Of a DNA stretch of 64,000 bases, positions 44,001 through 55,436 are shown piece after piece. The notes under the pieces are model-generated. The model had not been told where the DNA came from, ran no database searches, and worked only from the letters and a program-made list of their open reading frames with translations. This DNA comes from Ophiostoma sp. CBS 140.51 (lineage: Eukaryota > Ascomycota > Sordariomycetes > Ophiostomatales > Ophiostomataceae), in assembly GCA_029298735.1 (NCBI GenBank), contig JANSLP010000051.1:1-64000 (forward strand). The letters run 5' to 3'. Both the position numbers and the translations under genes were made by a program. Position 1 is the stretch's first letter. The number at the start of each line of letters is the position of its first letter.

Positions 44001-46652
44001 CGCGTACTTTGCGATTTCTCAAAGGTTTCCCGCTTTCCCCCCTCGCTTTCTACCAGATATCACCTCCTCTTCACTTCTTCGATCAGACCAGTAATTACGG
44101 CACCACTGCTTCACTACCAGTACATCGCCCTTATGCACCAAACCTCACAGCCGTCTGGGCAACGGTTCAAGCTCCCTCTGGTGTCTGCGCTACCAGCCTG
44201 CCACGCGCTGTCTAAGTAAGTCTCTGGTTCTCCCCGTTCCCGCGGGTTTGTCTTGTTTCGAGTTACCAGGGCCTAGCGTCACATAACTGACACATTCGCC
44301 GGTGCTAGCAACGGCCGGGCTCCTACGCTTCGACTTCAGGACTAGCTACGTCAAAGTGTCCCCGCTCGCCGGTATTCACCGTGGCTTTAAGTCAATGAGG
44401 TGCAGCAAGTGGCCAGGAAGGATCTCCGGCAGGGTGGGCAACTGAACGCTGAAGAACAGACGACGAAGGCATTGTGACTGACACACAGACATCACCAGCA
44501 GCCTGAGCAAGGTTATTGACGACAACGCCCCACTAACAAAGCGACAGGGCCAGGCCTAGCCAGCCAGTAGACTCGTCTGGTGTTTGAGAGCCGTCCCAGG
44601 CCAGGCCAATAACACCACTAACACCAGGCTTTCTTGCCGGTTCTGGACATGATTGTCCTAGTTTTGTCTAGAGTGCCCAGCCCTGTCCAGTTCCCTCTCT
44701 CTCTTCATCGATAACGACTGCCCCCTCTGCGAACGATGGCGACAGAAGGGAGCATTAGCGTGGGTACGGGTATTGTCACTAATGCAAGTCAGAATGGCCA
44801 GAAAGCAGGGCCTCAATAGGGTAGAACCTATGGAGTTGGACCACTGCTTGCAATAGGTATGGAGCATTGCAGTGCGTGCTCCGTACTCTGGAATCTCTTT
44901 TCCCGCCACCAGGTGAGGCAGATCAGCCGGTAACACGGTTCTGCCGACACGGAAGGCTTTGCATCAAGGCCTGCCGCAAACGGTGTTGATGTGGCTGCGT
45001 GTGTTGCTTTGCTAATGAGAGTGCTCTCTTGCGACGTTTTCCCTTTTTCGTATTGCCTGTTTTTTTTTAACTTATTTCTTTTCTGTTTTTTTGTTCGTTA
45101 TTTTCTCATTATCTTTGAACTCTACATTTGTTCCGTCATCTTTTATTACCGCCTTTATTTTTTCTCTCTCTTTTTATTCGCATCTCACGAATCTCCGGCC
45201 CTGCCTCCCACCCCCAACTTGCGCCCTTCAAGATGCCTGTCTGATCTCCCATCTGGCCAGCTTCTGCTGGTGGCCTTGCGTCCACGAGAAGAGTAGCATG
45301 GTCCGGATGTACCATCTTATCCAACTCATTACTTTCTTTGGTACTTCGACTGCCCACAACCACAGCATCAACCACCACCAGAGGTCCGCAATCCAAACTC
45401 CCGTGCCGCGCAACTCTTGGTCGCTTCCAGATCGAGCGGCGCTCTTCACAAGACAAAAGTCCTATCAGACCTAAAGAGGCAACGGCGACGAGTGCACCAG
45501 ACATTTGTCCCGTCTTATCCCAAACAGGCCACACAAGCCGTCTCTTTCCCGCCCCTCCATCTCCTTCGAGAACGCAAGATGGAAGCGTTTCTTCTACACA
45601 TCCTGGTACCTCTCATCATGCACAAGAAGCAAAAAGACCATTCGTCTTACTCCAATGGCGTTGGCCACACTGCTCTGCCGTCTCTCTTCTTGTCCACTCG
45701 TCCGTCTTTTGGATTCCTTGCATCTTATTTGTCCCATTCGTTTTCTTTTCTATCCCGTTGTTATCCCATCTGTTCTTTCCGGCTGCCTTCATCCTTTCTC
45801 CTGGCCCTCTCCTTTCTCTATGATTTCCATTTCTTCTTCCTTGACCACTTCTTATCTCTGTATTGCACGGGCTCTCTTTTCTACCTTAACATCGTCGTCA
45901 TATTCCCGGCTTATTTGTTTACATTTTTTTGTTCGTCTGTTTTCATCTAGACTTCAATAGTCACCCAACCTCACAGTTTCAACCAAGTTTCAGCCTGACT
46001 TGTTATTGAACCATCTCGCTCACAGGCCATCGTGATGTTATCTCGTTAGAGTGCATCCCGTCTTGTATATGTCGTCTAAAAACTGCCGGATAGAGCCCAC
46101 CCCCCTGTACCGATATTATCACCAACCAAACAACGGCCTCTTCTTAACCACATACCTGACCGTCTTACACCCGCTCTCCAAACATCGGCTACTGACGGTT
46201 TGGGTATTGTCATCCTTTCTTGGATCATCATTTCTTTCCTCTCGCCATTTCTTCCCGTGTCTTGTTCCTTTATTCTACCCTTCCAAGCTCGCCTGTGTCA
46301 CCGCACGCTCCTCATACCCCTAGCCTCCTCTGCGTCTTACATGATTTGCTGTATAAAATCAAAGAAATATTGACCCCGTGCACTGGGAGCCTGAGAAACG
46401 ATGGAATTCAAACAGAGCCCAACGGAGCTATCAGCCCATACATCCGTCATATCTTGTTCATCATCTTCTTTCTTTAAAAGGAAGGCAAGGCTCCTCGAGA
46501 AGACAACATTGTTTCTTGATCTCTACTACCACCATCCTTTTGATAAACCAGGTCGACTCTCAACAACAACGGTCTTGACCGTTGCACCGCATAAGTTCTC
46601 AAACCATATTCTTTCCAAGCACGCCACTCACCAAGCACCACAAGCTGCAACC
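41017..46652. other. 5.6-kb gene-poor region
   Basis: Between divergent GH31 (-) and amidoligase-like (+) genes. Frames such as 42760-43293 and 43457-43900 lack family motifs. A minus-strand stop-to-stop frame at 42645-42753 would encode one plausible membrane helix, possibly a relic. From about 45040 the plus strand is strongly pyrimidine-rich and reads as promoter and leader of the amidoligase-like gene, with a GTAAGT at 44215 that could begin a leader intron. Confidence 0.5.
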
Positions 46653-48005
46653 ATGCCCAGCGCTGTTGTACTCGACTCCAGTGTCGGTACCGGCCGCCCG
46701 ACCGGACCCGACATGGTTGAAGATCTCTGTCTTGGCATGGAGCTCAAGTTTTTACTGTTGGGTCTGCCCCGGTCCGAAACTGTCGGCCTACCTATCAATC
46801 GCTCGTCGGATGGTACGACTACCACAAGCCAGGAGGCGTATCAGAAGCAAGCATACACTGCCTTGGCCCGTGTTATTGGGCGAGGGTCAGGGCTAGACAA
46901 GTCGGGTTCTGGCCCCTCTACGTCTTCGGCCCAGCCTCGTGCCATCAGCAAGAGTGACATCGCCGATGCTGGTCTCATGGAGCGGGACTACTGGCCGTCT
47001 CACTGGATCGTCAAGAAGGCCAACTCTGTTGAGCACATGGAAGAGGATCCACAGCCAGACAGCCGCCGCACGAATGGCGTTGCTATTTCTGTGGAGCTGA
47101 ACTCGCCCAAGCTGGCTTGGAGAGATCTCTATGCACCTTCTTTGGTCAGCAAAGTTCTTTCTCGTGTCAAGACTTTGCCGACGTACGTCAACTACACATG
47201 TGACGTTCATGTTCATGTTGGCCGTTGCGACGGAGTGGCGTTTACTCTCCCAACCCTCAAAAAGCTTGCCACCATCTTTTGGCTGGCAGAGCCAATTCTG
47301 CGCAGTGTCCGCAACCCTCACTCGCCCAACTATACCAACGCCTACACATGGGGATTTGACCAGCGCCGCTACAGCCGCCTTGCACTCGCCATGGCTAAAA
47401 AGTCGCCTACGACAGATCCCGTGACCATTGGCGAGGACATTCTTGCCCGTGTACGCTCTAGTGTCCGTGACGAAGACGACGAAGAATGGCAAAAGTACAT
47501 GAGCAGCACCGGACAAGATACTTTCCGCAGTGAGGCCCTGCGTGCAATCTGGCAGTCGGCCACGTCCCAAGAATTAGGGTTGCTCTTGTCCGGCTCTCAG
47601 CGCGAGCACCGCCGCCTCGGATTCAACTTTAGTGCTTTTGGTGGCGAAGACGAGCGCTCCAAAACCAATCCGCGCACCATTGAGTTCCGCATCCTGGAGG
47701 GCACACTCCAGGAAGAGCTCGTTCAAGGCTGGCTACAGATCTGCGGCAAACTGGTGGAGCTGGGCATGAAGGGCAGACAAACGAAGTTCTGCGAGGTTGT
47801 CCAGTACCTTGTGGCACAGCAGCCAGACTACGACGAGCTTCTCAAGAATACCGAGAACGATCGCCTGCAAGCTCGTGTGCGGAGGGAACGCGGCCGAGTG
47901 ACTCGCGACACTCTCTTTGCTGAGTTTATGGAGACCATTGGTGTTGACCCTATGGCTTACGTCCCCTTCCAGGAGAAGATCCGGCGTGAATATGGCTCTG
48001 CCTGA
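46653..48005 (+). CDS. Amidoligase-like protein (Amidoligase_2 family)
   Basis: A 450-residue single-exon protein. Members of this ATP-grasp-related COOH-NH2 ligase group are predicted to join carboxylates to amines, forming amide or isopeptide bonds; fungal members are uncharacterised. Family hallmarks are an early GMELKFLLLG strand, ISVELNSPKLAW, the HVHVG motif (in CDVHVHVGRCDG, before a helix KKLATIFWL) and a late RTIEFRILEGTL strand with acidic and basic residues for ATP/metal binding. An insert of variable Ser/Thr-rich sequence follows the first strand. The ATG at 46653 has a good context (CAACCATGC) and sits just before the family start. An in-frame ATG at 46401 would add 84 low-complexity residues and is probably leader. 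No peptidase or peptide-precursor gene lies nearby. Confidence 0.8.
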   Translation: MPSAVVLDSSVGTGRPTGPDMVEDLCLGMELKFLLLGLPRSETVGLPINRSSDGTTTTSQEAYQKQAYTALARVIGRGSGLDKSGSGPSTSSAQPRAISKSDIADAGLMERDYWPSHWIVKKANSVEHMEEDPQPDSRRTNGVAISVELNSPKLAWRDLYAPSLVSKVLSRVKTLPTYVNYTCDVHVHVGRCDGVAFTLPTLKKLATIFWLAEPILRSVRNPHSPNYTNAYTWGFDQRRYSRLALAMAKKSPTTDPVTIGEDILARVRSSVRDEDDEEWQKYMSSTGQDTFRSEALRAIWQSATSQELGLLLSGSQREHRRLGFNFSAFGGEDERSKTNPRTIEFRILEGTLQEELVQGWLQICGKLVELGMKGRQTKFCEVVQYLVAQQPDYDELLKNTENDRLQARVRRERGRVTRDTLFAEFMETIGVDPMAYVPFQEKIRREYGSA

Positions 48006-48657
48006 CTGGTCGAATATTTAACGAGATTCTGCACGGCCTTGGGACATTTATTTAGACAGGCAGTGGGTACGAGGACACTGAACGGACATGGGCTATAGGT
48101 AACAAGTCTCTCGCGGGGCACACTCTTTTCTTGAATTCCCCCCCCCCCCTACTTGTTGAATCTGTTTGCATTTACAGCACTTTTTGTCTTGTCTTATTTT
48201 GGTTCATTTGCTTTGTTCTATTTTTGTTCATTATTTATTGCATCATTTTTCATCGAGTTTTATATACTCATTCAAGCTCTGCGTTTGTTTATCTCAACTT
48301 TCTTTCTTCTCTTATGAATATTCTCTTATCATGCATTATTGCAAATTATTTCAGTATATTCTCATCTAAGATACCAGCTTTGACCATAATTTCAAACTAC
48401 ACCCAAGTCTTACGATGACAATATTAGCACATGCAATTAATGTGGCGACGTTCACATTATCAGACAACATATATGCGAATATGGACAGGCACAAAAGACA
48501 TGAAACAAAACAAAACAAGTAAAAACATGGTTCTCAAAATTGACAGGCTCGACACGGGGAGATAGGCGACGTCGGGCAAAGGGCCTCCCTGTCCAAGGAT
48601 TGGGTTTCCAAAAACGTGTACCCCCAAACTCGCTCTCGTCGCCATAACATCCTGACT
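48006..48657. other. 3' region of the amidoligase-like gene
   Basis: AT-rich, T-rich downstream sequence, with a run of 12 C at 48138-48149. No gene is supported. Confidence 0.5.
48138..48149 (+). repeat. C12 homopolymer
   Basis: Twelve consecutive C about 130 bp past the amidoligase-like stop codon; length is prone to sequencing error or polymorphism. Confidence 0.85.
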
Positions 48658-48751
48658 GGTTCCGTGGTGCAGTTGGTTAGCGCATCGTACTAATATCCTC
48701 TCTTCTGAGAATACCATGCGAAAGTCGAGGGTTCGAGCCCCTCCGGGACCA
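48658..48751 (+). tRNA. tRNA-Ile (anticodon AAU) with a 20-bp intron
   Basis: The acceptor stem GGTTCCG (48658-48664) pairs with CGGGACC (48744-48750), with one T-G pair, and the discriminator is A. The D arm is GTGC-AGTTGGTTA-GCGC. The anticodon stem TCGTA (48685-48689) pairs with TGCGA (48717-48721). The loop reads C-T-A-A-T-A, then an intron at 48696-48715, then A, so the intron sits at the canonical position 37/38. The T arm GAGGG-TTCGAGC-CCCTC is perfect. The mature length is 74 bases. The anticodon AAU (read as IAU) is isoleucine. Confidence 0.95.
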
Positions 48752-50981
48752 TATCCACCAGTTCCAAAAGAATTGCTTGGTCTTTTCCAGTCTCTTTTTT
48801 TTGGCTCGTTAAAATTTTCTATTTTTGGACATTTTAATTGTTGTTCTTTATGTGACCTTAGTTAGGTTAAGATAGTTTTTTGTCTTCTTTTCTTTTCTTT
48901 CTTTCTTTATCTGATATATAAAACAAATTAAAACCGACAAAGAAAAGACCAAACCAGAGTGGTATAATGGTACACCACCATGTGTCCTATTGATGCATCT
49001 CCGCTCGGCTGTTCTTGTCCTCTTTAACACCTGTCTACCTCTTCATTACATGTCACACTTTTTAAGGTTCTTTGTTATATGTACTTTGGCCCATTGCGTT
49101 ATTTTCTTGGCCATTCTGCGCCATTCTGGCAGGCCTGATGATGGCCTGATACACACTGTCGATTTCACCTTCGATTTTGTTCCTTTTACCAAGTGCATTA
49201 TCTTGCGTCCTGAGTATGCTGTGCACCCCATGTAAGGGTGGTAGTGGGTGGTGGTAGGCGATGGGGTCATACAACGAAGCCACAACAGAACACGGAGTAG
49301 AGAAATATATCCAAAAGAGGTAGGCCGAAGGAAATAGAGATAGAAAGACATGACAAAACGACGGTGTGACAAGATATGTGTTTCCCTCCCAAACCCCCCA
49401 CAGATGTTGTGTTTTTGTTTTCTTTTTGTCCTACATATGCATATATGCACACTGGGGCTGTTGGTTGTGATTGTGGCGTTTTCTTCATCATCATGAATTC
49501 TGCATAGGAGCAACTCGAAACGAGAAGACGAAAATAACGCTCACCTTTTCGCTTCCATCACACAAAGTTCTTATAAATCAAGCGGCAAGAGCGGTGGTCT
49601 TCCCATATTTTCTTTGGTTTTATATATTTTATCTGCGCGTTTCCCCCGTCATTATTGTCACTCACCTACCTTTCCCCTCACTTTCCATCCTGTCAGAGGT
49701 ATGCAGCCTCACCCAACATCCGACAGTCTATGTAGGTTGTCAGCCGCAGGTGCAGCCGACGGTTTGCCCCTTCCTGCTTCGCTTGTATGCTGCGTTTGCA
49801 TGCATGCTTTTGTGCGTCTGTGTCTGCGTGTTGTGCGTTCTCCTACTGCAACGCTGCCACGCATCATCTCAAAGGTTGAATATATGAATGGATGGATAAA
49901 TGAGGAGAGAGAAGTCGAGGTTAGGAGGAAGGTGGTGCAGCAGCAGGGTGTGGAGGTGTGGGGTTCCTTGTGTAACAGAAGCTCGACGCAAGACAAGTAG
50001 AAAAACGAAAAAGTCGAGATGCGGCAAAAGGAAAGCAACTTAGTAACAACTTAAACAACTCAGTACACACCCTCAGACAGCATCCCGCAGTCCAGACCTC
50101 AGACAGCATCCCGCAGTCCAGAACATGCCCACCCACGTCATATTCTGTTTTCGGATGCTGGGCATGCATGCGTCGGATGCTTTGACTGTTATTGGGTAGC
50201 CTCTAGTATCTTTGAGTGGTAAGAAAGGGCTCTTGTTTCGTTATTTCTTTTCATGTCCATCTGTCCACACATCTAGACGCCAAGGTTTCTGTGGGAGGAT
50301 CTCACCGGCTGACTTTGAATCTCGAGGTAGACGTTGGGCAGAAATTTCTGCAAGGCTTGGTCGACGTTATCATGTCCTTTGTCCTTTTTGTCGAGTGTAA
50401 GCCTAGCATTGCCTCGTCACATCTTGCCGTCTTTGTCATCTCGACTTGTTGTATCGATGCCATCTGGCCTCGACGATCCAGATACCCGTGGATAGCCGAG
50501 TGCATATGAGCTGGCCATTGTTGTCAGAAATGGAGAGGAAAAAAAGAGAAGGCACGAAAATGGAAAGCCGGGCAGCCGATATGAAATGTTCTGCGGATGC
50601 GGTACATACGCCCAACGATCGGTACATCGGCCGAGTCCGCTTCCGTGTGAAGATATCTCGGGGTGCACGATACCCACAATCAAGGTCATAGCATGCGCGG
50701 TTGGCGCTTGGAAATATTACCCCATAAGATGACAACAAAGATAAACACGTAGTTAAGAATAAATCAAGTGCATCTAGATGCAGGCTTTTCTATGCACGTG
50801 TATCTAAGTAAACAAAAACACCAAACTCCACAAAATGAAGGACAAAATCAAAGTCATAAGATCCTACCATCCTATCATACGCTTTCAACCATTAGACATT
50901 TTTTTCATAACGCTCCAAATCTTTGCCGTCCAAATATAATCTGGCCAAGTCTTACCTTTTTTCTTGCTTCGCGCGCATCAC
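48752..50981. other. 2.2-kb region between the tRNA and the second MFS gene
   Basis: No coding frame with family features. A short tRNA D-arm-like sequence (GTGGTATAATGGTAC, near 48960) has no T arm after it. A 26-bp tandem duplication is at 50071-50122. The right end is the 3' region of the MFS gene. Confidence 0.5.
50071..50122 (+). repeat. Perfect 26-bp tandem duplication
   Basis: The 26-bp unit beginning CCTCAGACAGCATCCCGCAG occurs twice head to tail without mismatch, indicating a recent slippage or duplication event in non-coding DNA. Confidence 0.95.
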
Positions 50982-52679
50982 CTACGCATCCCGAGTGTAC
51001 TTGGACAGCTGGCGCCATTGCTCGCCATAGAAATAGACGGCAAAGGGCACAGGGGTAATGACAAAGCAGATGCCAGCCAGAACCATGAAGCCCCAGCCAT
51101 AGCCGTAGGCAGCGACGAGGGGTGCCACAGTCAGAGGCAGGAAAGTGCCGCACAGGCAGCGGGTAACAATGACGCCCGTCATGGCCGAGGCGGCGTACAG
51201 CCCAAAAGCGTCGACGACGTAGGCGGCCAGCGGAATAAAGGTCAGCATCATGGAGGCGCCCATCGCACCGACAGACAGCAGCACGCAGGGCAGAGGCAAG
51301 ATGAGCTCGGCGGACCAGCCATAGGCGGCGACGGCCATGGGAAGCAAGAGACCGCAAGACAAAGTCAGAGGCAGCTTGAACTCGGGACGGCCAATGCGAG
51401 TGACGCCATCCTCGGGAGAGATACGGCCTCGAGTGTTGGTAAGGTGACGGTAAATGGGGTCGAGGTAGTGATTGCAAATGATGACACTGCAAAAGGCGCC
51501 CAAGCTGAACACCAAAAAGGATGAGCCAGTGGCTGCAGATGAGAAGCCATAGCGGTACTCGAGAATGTCGGGCAGTGAGACGGACATGACGTAGAAATAG
51601 GAGAATAGAATGGCGCCGTATATGGCCATGGAGGCCAGGACGAAGGAGTCGGCAAGGAGAATGGCAGGGCGGAGGACGGCGTCGCGGATGCGGCGTAGGC
51701 CGGATGGGGTGGGAGAGGTCGTCAGAATGGGCGGAGCAGAAGAGGAAGAAGGGTCGTCGGAAGTGACAGGGACGTCGCTCGAAGAGGAAAGAGAGGACGA
51801 GGACGGTGAGAAAGGTACGCTGGCCGCGCCTGCCAGTTTGGCGGCCTGCAGTGCCTGTCGTTCCTTCCGCAAACGCTGGCGGCGGGCGCTGAGAATCGCA
51901 GGCGGGTACGTCTCACGGAAGGCGGCCCATACTAGCACGTTGCACGCGACGGCTAGTCCCGTGCTCAACCATAAAACCGACCGCCAACCCCAGGTATCGG
52001 CCAGAGCACCACCAATAGCTGGGCCGATGGCGCCGCCCATGAGCGGAGTCAGCTGGACGAGCGACATGGCGGAGCCGCGTTGGTCGGGCGGGAACATATC
52101 GCCGACAATGGCCGGGTTAAGGACATTGGTGGCCACGGCAAGACCCGTGAGGCCGCGAGCAGCGATGAAAAGAGTTGTGCTGGGCGCAATAGCAGCCATG
52201 GCGGTGGCTAGGGCAAACAGCACAGAGGTCGCGGTTAAGACCTTGGCGCGGCCCCAGGATATGGTCTCGGACAGGGGAGCAATGGCCAGCGGGCCGGCAG
52301 CCTCGCCGAGCTCCCAAATGGTGACAAGCAACACACTGGCAGACCCAACACCGCCACCGGAACCGTCCTTGGGGTGGCCCTCGAGCTCGTCGACAATGTG
52401 GCTGGCGAAGGGCACGACGGAGATGCAGGTGAATGTCACGGTGAAAGCCATGAATGCGAGCAAGAACGCAATTGTCCAGCGGAAGGCAGACGGCCAGTTG
52501 CGCGGGTTATCCGGGTCGTCGGCGAATGCAGTGAGGTCGTCGCTGTGGGATCCATGCTTGACGGCTTCGACATCGGTGTCGGAGTGGCTGTTAACGGCAA
52601 CTGTCGTGGCTGACGGTGTTTTGTAGACCGTGCCTGCGAGCAGCGGCCGCGTCTCGTCGGCAATGAGAGGATCGGCCAT
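50982..52679 (-). CDS. MFS transporter, DHA1-like, with vacuolar-type sorting motif
   Basis: A 565-residue single-exon transporter of about 12 helices. The N-terminal tail contains ETRPLL (9-14), an acidic dileucine signal of the kind that directs proteins to vacuoles or endosomes. It also has the DDPDNPRNWP motif (54-63) that marks fungal DHA1 multidrug transporters just before helix 1. Motif A is degenerate (LAIAPLSETISWGRAKV), and the GGAIGPAIGGALADTWGWRSVLW segment corresponds to motif C and the helix 5/6 junction. A central Ser-rich loop (PSSSSLSSSSDV) separates the halves. The ATG at 52679 is clear. Possible role: export or vacuolar storage of small organic compounds. Substrate is not predictable. 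Confidence 0.9.
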   Translation of the reverse strand: MADPLIADETRPLLAGTVYKTPSATTVAVNSHSDTDVEAVKHGSHSDDLTAFADDPDNPRNWPSAFRWTIAFLLAFMAFTVTFTCISVVPFASHIVDELEGHPKDGSGGGVGSASVLLVTIWELGEAAGPLAIAPLSETISWGRAKVLTATSVLFALATAMAAIAPSTTLFIAARGLTGLAVATNVLNPAIVGDMFPPDQRGSAMSLVQLTPLMGGAIGPAIGGALADTWGWRSVLWLSTGLAVACNVLVWAAFRETYPPAILSARRQRLRKERQALQAAKLAGAASVPFSPSSSSLSSSSDVPVTSDDPSSSSAPPILTTSPTPSGLRRIRDAVLRPAILLADSFVLASMAIYGAILFSYFYVMSVSLPDILEYRYGFSSAATGSSFLVFSLGAFCSVIICNHYLDPIYRHLTNTRGRISPEDGVTRIGRPEFKLPLTLSCGLLLPMAVAAYGWSAELILPLPCVLLSVGAMGASMMLTFIPLAAYVVDAFGLYAASAMTGVIVTRCLCGTFLPLTVAPLVAAYGYGWGFMVLAGICFVITPVPFAVYFYGEQWRQLSKYTRDA

Positions 52680-53997
52680 GAAATTGCGGATGTGAAAATG
52701 GACGCAAGCGTGGTCGTTAACGAATTGTGTCGTTTGGTCGCAAAATCTTCGTCGATGTGGTCAACGCTCTTGTTGTCGTCAAGTTTTTCTTTTTATCTTT
52801 TCTTTTCTCGGCGTCGGTTCTCGTAAAGCATCTTTTTTTTTCTTTTTCGCCCCCTTGTTTTCTTTCCTTTTCCGGTCGCGAATTTTCTGGGGAAATAACG
52901 GCGACTTTGAGTGGCAGACGTCGATGGCGAAAATGCAGGGCCGGATTTTTAATTGCTGCTGTTCAGCCCCTCCTTTGTTTTTGGTCCTTTTCCGTTAGTT
53001 GTTCTCTTGTTGTCTCTTTCATTTCGTCGCTCAAAATAGACACTTTCTTCTCTTCTCCTCCCCGTTCCTGGTGTCCGGCGTCGGACCCTTTTAATAATGG
53101 ATGGGCTGCCCGCCTGTAGCGCGCCCTCTGGACGTCATAATCAGATAAGAGTCCACGCCCTTTGGCATCTGGTGGCACTTGCATGGTTAACGGGGAATTT
53201 TTTAATTCTTTGCTCTAGTTTTGATCCGCGCCTTTCCTATCCGGAACTGCATGCTATCAGCGAGGTGGATTGGCGGCCGAGGAACGCGCCATTGGGGTCA
53301 AACGCCGACGGAATTGACGGTGTAAATACGACATGTGGGGGTCATTTACAGGCCTTTCATGAAAAATGACCACCGTCGACGGATATGTGCATCACAGTCA
53401 GATGTAGCATTTTTGGCGATAATTCTCACGAACACGAAACCACATGAGCTCGGTGAGATATAAATGTACTTTGGTCATCATTTAGGACGTATTTCATCGC
53501 CAAAAGGGGTCCGAGAGTAAGTTCATGCGCATGATTGTCTTTAAAACACAATTTCAGTATGCAACAACCGTCGACACTAGTGTGTCGATTTTTATCAAAT
53601 TGGATGGGCGTCCAACATACAAGACAAACTGTTGGCAAACTCAACATGGTGCGATAAGACAGACTGATACCACATGTAGGCATGCCCATGTCTTTGGACA
53701 GAAAACACTAACGAGTCTAGGGCCACAGCCTCGTTTCTTCCCGTCACAACATGTCGTCTAGTTTCCGCATTTTGATTTCTGCACATTGCCTGCATGAACG
53801 TAGCGTTAGGCAACACCCTTTGGCAGCTCATCATAAATGTGTAGAATTTGAGCCTGATCGATGCGACACGGGAAGCAAATAGAAGAGAACAGGGCAGCCA
53901 ATCAATACGGAAATGAGAGCACAGAAGCAAACGTAGTCAAGACGTGTTGCTGGCCAGCTTCTGTGACATAAAAAGGCTTCGGTTGCCTCGAGAGATC
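52680..53997. other. Upstream region of the second MFS gene
   Basis: About 1.3 kb holding the minus-strand MFS promoter and leader (CT/T-rich near 52780-52870 on the plus strand). A short inverted pair, GGTCATTT and AAATGACC, lies near 53340-53375. No gene is seen. Confidence 0.5.
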
Positions 53998-54628
53998 ATG
54001 GCAGCTTTGGCTTTTAAGAACACAAAAGCAACAAGGGGACTCAAAGCAAACAAGACTGCCGTTCCTCAAGCACTGCTCGCACTAGCAGCTGACGTACCTG
54101 TCGATCGACAATCAAGACTGCCTATCAACTCTTGTTTTTGGCTCCGAGCGACACGATGGCCACGACGGGGGTGGCCATAGGCCAAACGGTGGCTTCGACA
54201 GCGAGCTGGACTTCACACAAGCCGTGGTTTGTCACTGGAACTGGAACTGCCATCAGTTTCCGGATATCGGTGGGCCGTTTCTGTCCGCCTTTACTGACCA
54301 AGACCACGCCATGAATTGGGCCAATAAGGCACGCAAAAGATGGGTGCAAGATGGCTGGTTCAGCAATCAGGAATTCTCGAGCTGGGAAGAGAAGCAGGCG
54401 TACCAGGAGCCCAGGAAAGACCAGTGGCCGGGTGTCATCTACGAGATTGATCTCACCACATTGCCACGCGCTGAGCAGCCCGCCATCTTCGAGAGTGTGA
54501 AGCTTCAGGCCTTGCTGAATGTCGAGTGCGGGGAGCGGGGAGATTACCTGTTCGCAAAACACGAGTTCCTCGTCCTGCATCGCATCCCCTTCGCAACTAT
54601 TGCCAAGACGCACAAGTTGGCGGATTGA
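53998..54628 (+). CDS. Small protein of unknown function, two exons (predicted)
   Basis: Exon 2 (54149-54628) has a coding-like frame rich in Trp and charged residues (CHWNWNCHQFPDIGG, HAMNWANKARKRW, DQWPGVIYEIDL, GDYLFAKHEFLVL). The only good ATG lies in another frame at 53998 (context GATCATGG). A 55-bp intron at 54094-54148 (donor GTACCT, pyrimidine tract CTCTTGTTTTTGG, acceptor CCGAG) joins both in phase, giving 191 residues: a basic Ala/Lys-rich start, a Gly/His/Asp patch and the Trp-rich core. I recognise no family. The gene stands alone 1.3 kb from the MFS gene. If the intron is not real, the region would be a broken gene. The antisense frame at 54125-54613 is taken as its shadow. Confidence 0.5.
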
Positions 54629-55436
54629 GTGATGGGCAATTAGGATTGTTCATTTGCCCGTGTCCATTCCACAGTGCAGGAACAATCTTCCATGGCATGT
54701 CGACCGTTGTTCCCACTAGCAAGTGTGTGGTGTGAGATACAGACGTCAGAGAGAATGGTATAGGTTGAGTAATTTGCCTGTATCATTGCCACGAAGACGG
54801 CCCTCCGTACTTGGGTCGACTGAGAGGGATTTATCGTTTGCTGTATGGCAGTTATATCGGGGCGCCGAACGATCTCTGGATATAACTGGTTTGTCTATAG
54901 TAACTAGTCACTGTCAGCGATTTGTTATAATAACGTTTTCATATTTAGGTTTCCTTCTTTCCTCATGTTGTGCCTTTGCATTGCGACGATGATCACCCTG
55001 TTCTCAGTTTGCTTAGCCGAGGTTCTCTCGTGAGGTATGCTTATTGTGGTATATAGGCTTACCAGTGTCTACAAAATGATATGGCCTTAAAATGTCAATG
55101 AACTGCCGTTGGGACTGGTCAGTTTGGTTGTTGTGTCCGTTTGTGATATGTTCTAGTATTTTCCCGTGTATCTGCCGCTCGTTCGTGTCCTGTATATGTA
55201 TGCGAGACTTCGTTTTGCGTCATGCCAACTTCCTGTAGCATATAGTGAGCAGTCTTATAACTTCGTGGATGTTGGTATGACTTGTAGGTGTCGGCTGCCT
55301 CGACGTCGAGTTCAAGTTATCACTTATCTGTTGCCTGGATTTGGACTGAAGAATATAGGCGTCACGTAACGTATCTGATGTCTTGCTTCAAATGGCTGTC
55401 CGGATCCTATACTTGGGTATACTTGTCAGCTCATCG

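Noticed and set aside
46401..46652. 84-codon N-terminal extension of the amidoligase-like protein
   Set aside because: Low-complexity Ser/Thr/His sequence without a targeting pattern; the ATG at 46653 has better context and fits the family start, though the upstream ATG cannot be excluded.
48953..49010. tRNA-like sequence AGAGTGGTATAATGGTAC
   Set aside because: Resembles a D arm only; no acceptor pairing and no GGTTC T arm follow, so not a tRNA gene.
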